This document shows, in pieces, positions 1 through 5,730 of a DNA stretch of 6,818 bases (the stretch's first letter is position 1; every line of letters starts with the position of its first letter). The stretch is from Thermoplasmata archaeon. Its GTDB lineage: Archaea > Thermoplasmatota > Thermoplasmata > UBA184. The stretch spans positions 1 to 6,818 of the forward strand of contig JASHYU010000104.1 in NCBI GenBank assembly GCA_030042855.1, in the 5' to 3' direction. The translations under genes and the position numbers were made by a program. Under the pieces are notes generated by a model. The model saw only the letters and a list, made by a program, of their open reading frames with translations, was not told the DNA's origin and made no database searches.

Positions 1-843
1 GGACGGGGCTAGCGCGGCCGGGGCGGCCGCCGGCCGGACGACCTCGAGGACCGGCGACGGCACCGGCGCGTCGGCGGGCGGGAGCGCCGCGCGCGTGCGC
101 TCGAACGCCTGGCGGCAGTACTCCGGGGAGGAATCGATGTGGAGGTAGTGTCGGCCGAGACGCCGGGCGACGGCCGCGACCGTCCCCGTGCCGCCGAACA
201 TGTCGACCACGACGTTCCCGCGGTAGCTGTAGAACTTCACGAGCCGCTCGATCAGTGCCTCGGGGAAGGGGGCGGGGTGGCCGGCCCGGCGCCGCTCGGG
301 GGGGATCGCCCAGAATCCGTCCGAGAACGTCTCGAACTCCTTCGCGGCGATGTCGATCGCCTTCGGATCGCCGGGGAGCTTCCACTGGCCCTTCGAGAAG
401 ACGAGCACGTACTCCCAGGACGGGACGATGTGGGGGTTCGACGGGCTCCGCCAGCTCCCCCACGCCGTGCGGCGGCCCATCGTCTGCTTGTACCAGATGA
501 TCTCCGTGCGCATGATGTAGCCGAGCCGGCGCAGGTCGGTCGAAAGGTCGTGGTGGATCGGCCGGAAGTCCTTGATCGAGGTCGGCGCGACGTTCAGGAC
601 GAACCGGCCGCCCGGGACGAGCACGCGGTGGAGCGAGCGCCAGACGTCGCCGAGCCACGCGAGATACTCGTCATGGGGCCGGTCGTCCGAGTACCCCCGG
701 TAGGGGCGACGCAGATTGTAGGGCGGACTCGTGATCGCGAGGTGCACGCTCGCCTCCGGCAAGGACTCGAGCACGCCGATCGCGTCGCCCTCGACGATCC
801 GATCGAAGACCCGCGGGGGCCCAGCGGGCGGGGGGGGCGGCAT
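1..843 (-). CDS. Site-specific DNA methyltransferase, beta class, probably N4-cytosine type (3' end outside window)
   Basis: This enzyme transfers a methyl group from S-adenosylmethionine to a base in double-stranded DNA. My translation gives 281 residues with no stop before the window edge. The catalytic motif TSPPYN lies at residues 38-43, followed by a GYSDDRPHDEYLAWL segment near 50-64. The AdoMet-binding motif DMFGGTGT is at 214-221, preceded by HPAPFPEALIERLVKFY near 189-205. Motif IV before motif I is the beta-class order, and S-P-P-Y is usual for N4-cytosine enzymes, whereas D/N-P-P-Y is usual for N6-adenine enzymes. After about residue 255 the sequence becomes a Pro/Ala-rich tail. 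The ATG at 843 is the only start: an in-frame TAG lies nine codons upstream and no GTG or TTG intervenes. Codons 3-5 contain a run of eight C. No restriction gene is visible, so it may be solitary. Family assignment is firm; target sequence and N4 versus N6 are not. Confidence 0.93.
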   Translation of the reverse strand, partial: MPPPPPAGPPRVFDRIVEGDAIGVLESLPEASVHLAITSPPYNLRRPYRGYSDDRPHDEYLAWLGDVWRSLHRVLVPGGRFVLNVAPTSIKDFRPIHHDLSTDLRRLGYIMRTEIIWYKQTMGRRTAWGSWRSPSNPHIVPSWEYVLVFSKGQWKLPGDPKAIDIAAKEFETFSDGFWAIPPERRRAGHPAPFPEALIERLVKFYSYRGNVVVDMFGGTGTVAAVARRLGRHYLHIDSSPEYCRQAFERTRAALPPADAPVPSPVLEVVRPAAAPAALAPS

Positions 844-865
844 CGCACCGCGGGAGCGAGCCCCC

Positions 866-875
866 GGCTATAGCG
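866..875 (-). promoter_or_regulatory. Candidate TATA box of the methyltransferase gene
   Basis: The hexamer CTATAG (868-873, its own reverse complement) is centred about 27 nt before the A of the ATG at 843. That is the usual distance from an archaeal TATA box to the transcription start, so the mRNA would be leaderless. No Shine-Dalgarno site precedes the ATG apart from a weak GGTG two bases away. The assignment rests on position and AT content in a very GC-rich background. Confidence 0.4.
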
Positions 876-911
876 TTCGCGTGGGGTCCCGAGGCGCCGT
901 CGGCCCGGCCG

Positions 912-923
912 GCCGGTACCGGC
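912..923. repeat. 12-bp perfect palindrome in the divergent intergenic region
   Basis: GCCGGTACCGGC reads identically on both strands. It lies between the candidate promoters of the methyltransferase gene and the pnt operon, about 40 bp upstream of the former's TATA-like site. It could be a dimeric repressor site, but GC-rich palindromes arise easily by chance in such DNA, so function is only a possibility. Confidence 0.25.
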
Positions 924-1003
924 GCGCGGGGTCGAGGCGTCGGGGTATTTTGAGGCCCGGTCGACTCGATTTTACCTCGAGCGTGCGCGCCCTCGAAGGG
1001 GAC

Positions 1004-1012
1004 GTTATAATC
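1004..1012 (+). promoter_or_regulatory. Candidate promoter (TATA box) of the pnt operon
   Basis: GTTATAATC is one of the few AT-rich patches in the intergenic region. Its core TATAAT (1006-1011) is centred about 33 nt before the ATG at 1042. Read as an archaeal TATA box, this puts the transcription start near 1035 with a leader of about 7 nt, which fits the lack of a usable Shine-Dalgarno site (GTGAG abuts the ATG with no spacer). It also equals the bacterial -10 consensus, but nothing resembling TTGACA lies 16-18 nt upstream. Confidence 0.5.
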
Positions 1013-1041
1013 TCGGCCCGGGTCCGCGCGACCGACGTGAG

Positions 1042-2181
1042 ATGACCGTCCAGCTGTCCGTCGTTCGGGAGGTCGCGTCCGCGGAGCGACGGGTCGCGCT
1101 GGTGCCCGAGGTCGTGAAGGCGCTCGCCCAGGCCGGGGCCCCGGTCGCCGTGGAAGCCGGCGCCGGTCTCGCCGCGGGCTACCCGGACGAGAGCTACGCC
1201 GCGGCCGGGGCCACGCTGGGCTCCGACCGTTCGGCGATCCTCGGAAAGGGGCAGATCGTCCTCAAGGTCCAGCCCCCCACGAAGGCGGAGATCGCGGCGA
1301 TGGCCCCCGGCACGGTCGTGGTCGCCGTCGTCAACGCGAGCCGGAACCTCGATCTCGTCCGGCGGATGCGGGACGCCCGGTTGACCGTCTTCGCGCTCGA
1401 GCTCATCCCCCGGATCACGCGCGCCCAGAGCATGGACGTGCTGAGCTCCCAGGCGACGGTCGCCGGGTACCGGGCGATGCTCATCGGGGCCGGGCTCGCC
1501 CCGAAGTTCCTCCCGATGCTGACGACCGCCGCCGGGACGATCCGCCCGGCGAAGGTCCTGGTGCTCGGCGCGGGGGTCGCGGGCTTGATGGCGATCGCGA
1601 CCGCGCGGCGGCTCGGCGCGCTCGTCGAAGGGTACGACGTCCGTCGCGCGGCGGGCGAGCAGGTCCGCAGCCTGGGCGCGAAGTTCCTCGAGCTCCAGAT
1701 CAATGCGGAGGGGGCCGGCGGCTACGCGCGAGAGCTCACGGAGGAGGAGAAGAAGCAGGAGGCGGCGATGGTCGCCGACGCCGTCGCCCAGGCGGACATC
1801 GTGGTCACGACGGCCGCCATCCCGGGCCGCCGCGCTCCGATTCTCGTCCGCGCGGCGATGGTCGACCGGATGCGCCCGGGCTCGGTGATCGTCGATCTCG
1901 CGGCCGAGTCCGGCGGGAACTGCGAGCTCACGAAGCCCGGGGAGACGATCGTTGCCCACGAGGTGACGATCGCGGGCCCGCTCAACCTGCCGAGCCAGCT
2001 CGCCTTCCACGCGAGCCAGATGTACGCGAAGAACCTCCAGTCGTTCCTCACGCTGCTGATCGGGAAGGACACGGCGCTCGTGACCGATTTCTCGGACGAG
2101 ATCCTCGCCGGGAGCCTCCTCCTGACCGGGGGCGAGGTCCGGCACCGGCCGACCGCCGAGCTCTTGGCGGGGGGGACGTAG
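1042..2181 (+). CDS. pntAA: NAD(P) transhydrogenase subunit alpha, soluble domain I (PntAA)
   Basis: This is the cytoplasmic NAD(H)-binding subunit of proton-translocating transhydrogenase, which passes hydride between NAD(H) and NADP(H) using the proton gradient. The 379 residues match the length of the stand-alone domain I of three-subunit enzymes such as Rhodospirillum rubrum, and lack the C-terminal membrane helices fused on in E. coli PntA. The N-terminus has the family pattern ending RRVALVPE (16-23). RITRAQSMDVLSSQ at 124-137 holds the Arg, Gln, Asp and Ser (R124, Q129, D132, S135) that I recall contacting the nicotinamide and closing the site. The Rossmann motif LGAGVAGL is at 175-182, followed by YDVR (198-201), whose Asp should bind the adenosine ribose. 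DLAAESGGNCE follows at 285-295. It is the first gene of the operon, ends 4 nt before pntAB, and has no Shine-Dalgarno site. Confidence 0.97.
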   Translation: MTVQLSVVREVASAERRVALVPEVVKALAQAGAPVAVEAGAGLAAGYPDESYAAAGATLGSDRSAILGKGQIVLKVQPPTKAEIAAMAPGTVVVAVVNASRNLDLVRRMRDARLTVFALELIPRITRAQSMDVLSSQATVAGYRAMLIGAGLAPKFLPMLTTAAGTIRPAKVLVLGAGVAGLMAIATARRLGALVEGYDVRRAAGEQVRSLGAKFLELQINAEGAGGYARELTEEEKKQEAAMVADAVAQADIVVTTAAIPGRRAPILVRAAMVDRMRPGSVIVDLAAESGGNCELTKPGETIVAHEVTIAGPLNLPSQLAFHASQMYAKNLQSFLTLLIGKDTALVTDFSDEILAGSLLLTGGEVRHRPTAELLAGGT

Positions 2182-2185
2182 GTCG

Positions 2186-2488
2186 ATGGCCGCGGACCTC
2201 TGGACGGCGCTGTTCATCGCGATCCTCGCGGCGTTCACCGGCTACGAGGTGATCAGCCGGGTCCCGGTGCTCCTCCACACCCCGCTGATGAGCGGGTCGA
2301 ACTTCATCCACGGGATCGTCCTCGTCGGCGCGATCGTCGCCCTCGGCTTCGCCACGACGCCGCTCGAGCGGGCGATCGGCCTCGCCGCCGTGATCATGGG
2401 TGCGCTCAACGTCACCGGCGGCTACATGGTCACGGTGCGGATCCTCGCGATGTTCGACCGGTCCCGGTCGAAGGGGGGTCCGAAATGA
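2186..2488 (+). CDS. pntAB: NAD(P) transhydrogenase small membrane subunit (PntAB)
   Basis: This supplies the alpha-side membrane helices of the proton channel (domain II). The 100 residues contain three hydrophobic segments, near 5-20, 40-56 and 62-82. Family-typical stretches are RVPVLLHTPLMSGSNFIHG (25-43) and ALNVTGGYMVTVRILAMF (73-90). The tail is short and basic and would face the cytoplasm. His42, in the second helix, stands where E. coli PntA has a small polar residue as I remember it. This His is of interest because PntB lacks the E. coli-type membrane histidine. The start lies 4 nt after the pntAA stop, behind a G-rich stretch that is only a weak Shine-Dalgarno match. The stop overlaps the pntB start as ATGA, which suggests coupled translation and equal output of the two membrane subunits. 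Confidence 0.96.
   Translation: MAADLWTALFIAILAAFTGYEVISRVPVLLHTPLMSGSNFIHGIVLVGAIVALGFATTPLERAIGLAAVIMGALNVTGGYMVTVRILAMFDRSRSKGGPK
2472..2478 (+). promoter_or_regulatory. Shine-Dalgarno site of pntB
   Basis: AGGGGGG ends 6 nt before the ATG at 2485 and lies inside the last codons of pntAB. With the ATGA overlap it supports this start. It also contrasts with the apparent lack of such a site before the first genes of the transcription units. Confidence 0.6.
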
Positions 2489-3876
2489 CGTCGTGGATCC
2501 CCGACGTCATCGACGCGGTGTACGTCGTCGCGGTCCTCGTCTTCATCCTCGGCCTCCGGGCGATGAGCGCGCCCTCGACCGCCCGGCGCGGGATCGTCTA
2601 CGCCGGAGCCGCGATGCTCCTCGCGGTCGCGGTGACGTTCTTCAGCCCGAACCTCTCGAACTTCCTCCTGATCTTCCTCGGGGTCGCGATCGGCGGGCTC
2701 GGCGGATGGTACTGGGCCCGGGTCGTGAAGATGACCGCGATGCCCCAGATGGTCGCGATGTTCAACGGGATGGGCGGCGGCTCCGCCGCGGCGATCGCCG
2801 CGGTCGAGCTGCTCAGCCGCCTCGCGAACCCCGCGACCGCGGGCCTCAGCATGGCCGGGGCGATCATCGGATCGATCTCGATCGCCGGGAGCGTCATCGC
2901 GTTCCTGAAGCTCCAGGGCTGGATGCGCTCGAAGCCGATCGTGCTCCCGGCGCGCCAGGTCCTCAACACCGGCGTGCTCGCGGTCGGGGTCGCGTTCGGC
3001 GGCTACGCTCTCGTCGCGACGGACGCGCTCTGGCTCCTCCCGTTCTACCTCCTCCTCCTCCTCTACGGGATCCTCCTCACGCTCCCGATCGGCGGCGCCG
3101 ACATGCCGGTCGTGATCAGCCTGTTCAACGCGCTCACGGGGATCGCGGTCGGCCTCGATGGCTTCGCCCTCGTGAACGGCCCGCTCGGCGACGCGGGCTA
3201 CGCGATGGTGATCGCGGGCGTGCTCGTGGGCGCCGCGGGCTCGCTGCTCACCTACCTGATGGCGAAGGCGATGAACCGCTCGGTCGCGAACGTCTTCTTC
3301 AGCGCCTTCGGGGCGCAGGAGGAGACCGGGGCCGAGGTCCACGGCCAGCTGAAGCCGATCGACGCGGCCGACGCGGCGGTCACGATGGCGTACGCGAACC
3401 AGGTGATCATCGTGCCCGGCTACGGGATGGCGGTCGCCCAGGCGCAGCAGAAGGTGAAGGAGCTCGCCGATCTCCTCGCGGCGAAGGGCGTCCCCGTGAA
3501 GTTCGCGATCCATCCGGTCGCCGGTCGCATGCCGGGCCACATGAACGTCCTCCTGGCCGAGGCGGGCATCTCCTACGACAAGCTGTTCGACCGCGACGAG
3601 ATCAACGCGGAGATCCCGGCGACCGACGTCGCGTTCGTGATCGGCGCGAACGACGTCGTGAACCCGGCGGCCCACCGCCAGGGGAGCCCGCTCTACGGGA
3701 TGCCGATCCTCGACGTCGAGCGCGCGAAGACCGTGATCGTCAACAAGCGCGGCCAGGGGAAGGGCTTCGCCGGCGTCGAGAACGACCTCTTCTACCGGGA
3801 CAACTGCCGGATGCTCTACGGGGACGCGCAGACCGCGGTCGGCCAGCTCGTGAGCGAGCTGAAGAAGGCGGCCTAG
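2485..3876 (+). CDS. pntB: NAD(P) transhydrogenase subunit beta (PntB), membrane domain II plus NADP(H) domain III
   Basis: This subunit carries most of the proton channel and the NADP(H) site. Its 463 residues match the family (E. coli about 462). About nine hydrophobic segments lie between residues 8 and 260, followed by a linker and domain III from about 290. PIGGADMPVV (201-210) and FNALTG (214-219) contain D206 and N215, corresponding to E. coli D213 and N222 as I recall them. Domain III shows PGYGMAVAQAQ (311-321), HPVAGRMPGHMNVLLAEA (343-360), IGANDVVNPAA (386-396) and NKRGQGKGFAGV (420-431), where K421 and R422 should hold the NADP 2'-phosphate. The notable difference is N94 in MPQMVAMFNGMGGG (86-99), where E. 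coli has the proton-channel residue His91. Nothing suggests damage. Translation is coupled to pntAB by a 4-bp overlap. Confidence 0.98.
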   Translation: MTSWIPDVIDAVYVVAVLVFILGLRAMSAPSTARRGIVYAGAAMLLAVAVTFFSPNLSNFLLIFLGVAIGGLGGWYWARVVKMTAMPQMVAMFNGMGGGSAAAIAAVELLSRLANPATAGLSMAGAIIGSISIAGSVIAFLKLQGWMRSKPIVLPARQVLNTGVLAVGVAFGGYALVATDALWLLPFYLLLLLYGILLTLPIGGADMPVVISLFNALTGIAVGLDGFALVNGPLGDAGYAMVIAGVLVGAAGSLLTYLMAKAMNRSVANVFFSAFGAQEETGAEVHGQLKPIDAADAAVTMAYANQVIIVPGYGMAVAQAQQKVKELADLLAAKGVPVKFAIHPVAGRMPGHMNVLLAEAGISYDKLFDRDEINAEIPATDVAFVIGANDVVNPAAHRQGSPLYGMPILDVERAKTVIVNKRGQGKGFAGVENDLFYRDNCRMLYGDAQTAVGQLVSELKKAA

Positions 3877-3879
3877 GAG
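3875..3879 (+). promoter_or_regulatory. Shine-Dalgarno site of the GNAT gene, overlapping the pntB stop codon
   Basis: AGGAG shares two bases with the pntB TAG stop and ends 6 nt before the ATG at 3886. It fixes the start of the acetyltransferase gene and indicates translation from the pnt mRNA by ribosomes finishing pntB. Confidence 0.7.
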
Positions 3880-3885
3880 CCCCCG

Positions 3886-4428
3886 ATGCCCCGACCCCGC
3901 CGCGGTCGTCCGGCGCGCGCCGCCCGCCCGGGACCGCGCCCGTGGGGCCGGCTCCGCCCGGCGACCGAGCGGGACCTGGCGACGCTCGTCCGGCACCGCC
4001 GGGCGATGTTCCTCGAGCTCCGGCGGCGATCGCAGCACGAGATGGACCGGCACGACCGCGTCTACCGCCGATGGGCCCGCCGGGGGATGCGCGCGCGGGA
4101 GTTCTTCGCCTTCGTCGTGGAGGGGCCCGACGGCCGCATCGCGGGCAGCGGCGCCCTCTGGCTCCAGCCCCAGCAACCCCGGCCGGGCCGGTGGATGGTC
4201 GACCGGCTCCCCTACGTCCTCTCGATGTTCACCGAGCCCGACGCCCGCGGCCGCGGGGTCGCCTCGCAGCTCGTCGCGCGGATGGTGGACTGGGCGACGG
4301 AGCGCGGGTACCCCCGCATCTTCCTGCACGCCTCGTCGATGGGCCGTTCGGTCTACGAGCGCCTCGGCTTCGAGAGCGGGAACGAGATGCGGCGCGACCT
4401 ACCCCGGCGACGACGGCGCCGGCGCTGA
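3886..4428 (+). CDS. GNAT-family N-acetyltransferase, substrate unknown
   Basis: A predicted acetyl-CoA-dependent transferase of 180 residues. The fold signature is in the C-terminal half: a beta strand YVLSMFTEP (110-118), the acetyl-CoA loop RGRGVA (121-126) with helix SQLVARMVDWATERG (127-141), the strand IFLHAS (145-150), and SVYERLGF (155-162), the usual closing motif. The first 20 residues are Arg/Pro-rich and precede the domain. The last seven residues are all Arg, encoded where the gene overlaps the convergent membrane-protein gene. The protein is strongly basic overall. It starts 9 nt after pntB with a good Shine-Dalgarno site, so it is very likely the last gene of the pnt transcript. 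No link to transhydrogenase function is established, and shared transcription may be incidental. GNAT substrates range from amino acids and aminoglycosides to protein N-termini, and none can be chosen from sequence alone. Confidence 0.88.
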   Translation: MPRPRRGRPARAARPGPRPWGRLRPATERDLATLVRHRRAMFLELRRRSQHEMDRHDRVYRRWARRGMRAREFFAFVVEGPDGRIAGSGALWLQPQQPRPGRWMVDRLPYVLSMFTEPDARGRGVASQLVARMVDWATERGYPRIFLHASSMGRSVYERLGFESGNEMRRDLPRRRRRRR

Positions 4429-5691
4429 CGCCCCGGAGGCCGCCGCCCGCGCGCTCCGGCCGGCTGCCCGCCAGAGCTCGACGAACAGGCCCACGAGGAG
4501 CGCGGTCAGGACGAGGTCGAGCGCATCGCTCGGCCACGGGATTCCGTCCACCTGGGCCCAGACGAGGTAGGCGACCTCGTAGTTGACCGCTCCGACCACG
4601 CCGATCCCCCAGAGCCACCAGCGCGCCCGCGCGCCGACCAGCGCGACCGGGAGGAGCCAGACGAGGATCGAGAACGACAGGAACGGCGTGAGGAGCGCGA
4701 TGCCCGTGAGCACGAGCGCGGCGGCGAGGATCGGCGAACGCACCCGCGCGAACACCGCGAGGACGAGCGCGAGGGTGAGGACCGCCTGGACGTCCGCGAT
4801 GACGCCGAGCGTCGGGAGCGCGTTCGCGAGGAGCAGCACGCCGTAGAAGTTGAGGGAGAACGACCGGCGGGAGATCTGGTTCACGAACACCGGGTCGAGG
4901 AACTCGGCGCCCCAGCGCAGGTAGGAGAGCGCGGTGATCCCGACGAACGTCGCCGCGACCAGCGCGAACCCGACCGCGCGACCCCGGCGGTTCGAGCCGG
5001 TGAGGCCGAGCTGCGCGAACGCGGTGGGGAAGCGGGCGGTCGCGAGGAACCCTCCCACGACCGCGGCCCAGCGCTCGCGACGGCGGGAGAGCTCGAGCGC
5101 GACGAGGACGGTGACGGGGACGATCGCGTTCGTCGCCCCATCGATCTGGAGCGCGACCAGCGGGAGGAGGAGGACGGAGCTCGCGAGGTAGAGGAGGACC
5201 CAGCGGCGGTCGTCCCCGGCCGCTCGCCAGGCGAGGGGGACGACCAGGAACGCGATCGCCCCCCAGATCGCGTAGATCCCGACGATCCCCCCGAGGCTCC
5301 CCAGCGCGTCGATCAGCACCGCGGCGAACCCGTACGGGATCTCGTGGACGCCCCCGCAGACGGACGCCGTGAACGGGTTGCCGCCGGACCAGAACGCGCG
5401 CCCCGAGGCGACGAGCCCCCAGCCATCGCTCGCGGGGGAGCACGCGTACTGCCCGCTCAGGACGCCGTAGGCGACGACCGCGCCGAAGGCGACCAGCATC
5501 CCGACCCATACCGGGACCCAGTCCAGCCAGTCGAGATCGTCGCGTCCCGTGAGGCGCCGCAACGCCCGTCGTGCCGCGGACCTCAGGGAGGCGCCGCGCG
5601 GGCCGGCCGCGGTGAGGACGGCGAGGTTCGCGATCGCGAAGGCCGCGACGACGGTCCACGTGATGAGGTCGTACCCGCCGACCGACGCCAT
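4399..5691 (-). CDS. Multi-pass membrane protein of unknown function, paralogue of the upstream gene
   Basis: The 430 residues form about 11-12 hydrophobic segments, the first near 10-28 and 60-80. After the second comes a loop, probably extracytoplasmic, with C84, D89, AFWSGGNPF (99-107), C112 and IPYG (118-121). Further stretches shared with its neighbour are NAIVPV (188-193), TARFP (218-222), an SR...LN segment (274-281) and FSILVWLLPVALVGARA (340-356). The tail after about 410 is Ala/Ser/Pro-rich. An acidic residue followed by a G..PF motif in the first outer loop, within a many-helix protein, recalls GT-C polyprenyl-phosphate glycosyltransferases (GT87-like), but this is a weak resemblance and I do not assign an activity. 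The ATG at 5691 lies 36 nt after the upstream paralogue's stop and has no Shine-Dalgarno site. The 3' end overlaps the convergent acetyltransferase gene by 30 bp. Confidence 0.85.
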   Translation of the reverse strand: MASVGGYDLITWTVVAAFAIANLAVLTAAGPRGASLRSAARRALRRLTGRDDLDWLDWVPVWVGMLVAFGAVVAYGVLSGQYACSPASDGWGLVASGRAFWSGGNPFTASVCGGVHEIPYGFAAVLIDALGSLGGIVGIYAIWGAIAFLVVPLAWRAAGDDRRWVLLYLASSVLLLPLVALQIDGATNAIVPVTVLVALELSRRRERWAAVVGGFLATARFPTAFAQLGLTGSNRRGRAVGFALVAATFVGITALSYLRWGAEFLDPVFVNQISRRSFSLNFYGVLLLANALPTLGVIADVQAVLTLALVLAVFARVRSPILAAALVLTGIALLTPFLSFSILVWLLPVALVGARARWWLWGIGVVGAVNYEVAYLVWAQVDGIPWPSDALDLVLTALLVGLFVELWRAAGRSARAAASGASAPAPSSPG

Positions 5692-5722
5692 CGGAGGATT
5701 CTCGGACGCCAGCCGGGAGCCG

Positions 5723-5730
5723 GTATTTCA
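5723..5730 (-). promoter_or_regulatory. Candidate TATA-like element before the downstream membrane-protein gene
   Basis: TGAAATAC on the minus strand is an AT-rich patch centred about 35 nt before the ATG at 5691. It includes the TGA stop of the upstream paralogue. The 36-bp gap has no Shine-Dalgarno site, so the downstream gene may have its own short-leader transcript as well as read-through. The match to a TATA box is weak. Confidence 0.25.

Noticed and set aside
594..848. An 84-codon minus-strand frame starting at a GTG just upstream of the methyltransferase ATG
   Set aside because: It is a shifted frame of the methyltransferase gene with no family motif, useful only to show where a slipped reading frame would stop.
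971..1011. A bacterial sigma-70 promoter using TTTACC (971-976) and TATAAT (1006-1011)
   Set aside because: The spacing is 29 bp, far from the 16-18 bp needed, and no better -35 box is present.
868..2238. A 456-codon open frame on the minus strand opposite pntAA
   Set aside because: It is rich in Arg, Asp, Glu and Gly with no domain motif, and lies opposite a gene with full family conservation. High third-position GC removes stop codons from the other frames.
3045..3064. A CTC-rich repeat in pntB
   Set aside because: It simply encodes a leucine run in a membrane helix using the genome's preferred Leu codon.
4429..4480. A terminator after the acetyltransferase gene
   Set aside because: The sequence is GC-rich without a T tract or a clear stem-loop, and it lies inside the coding region of the convergent gene.
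2400..4586. Long open frames overlapping pntB on both strands (728 codons plus; 635 codons minus at 2422-4329)
   Set aside because: Both are Arg/Pro/Asp-rich shadow translations of pntB and the GNAT gene, with no recognisable fold.
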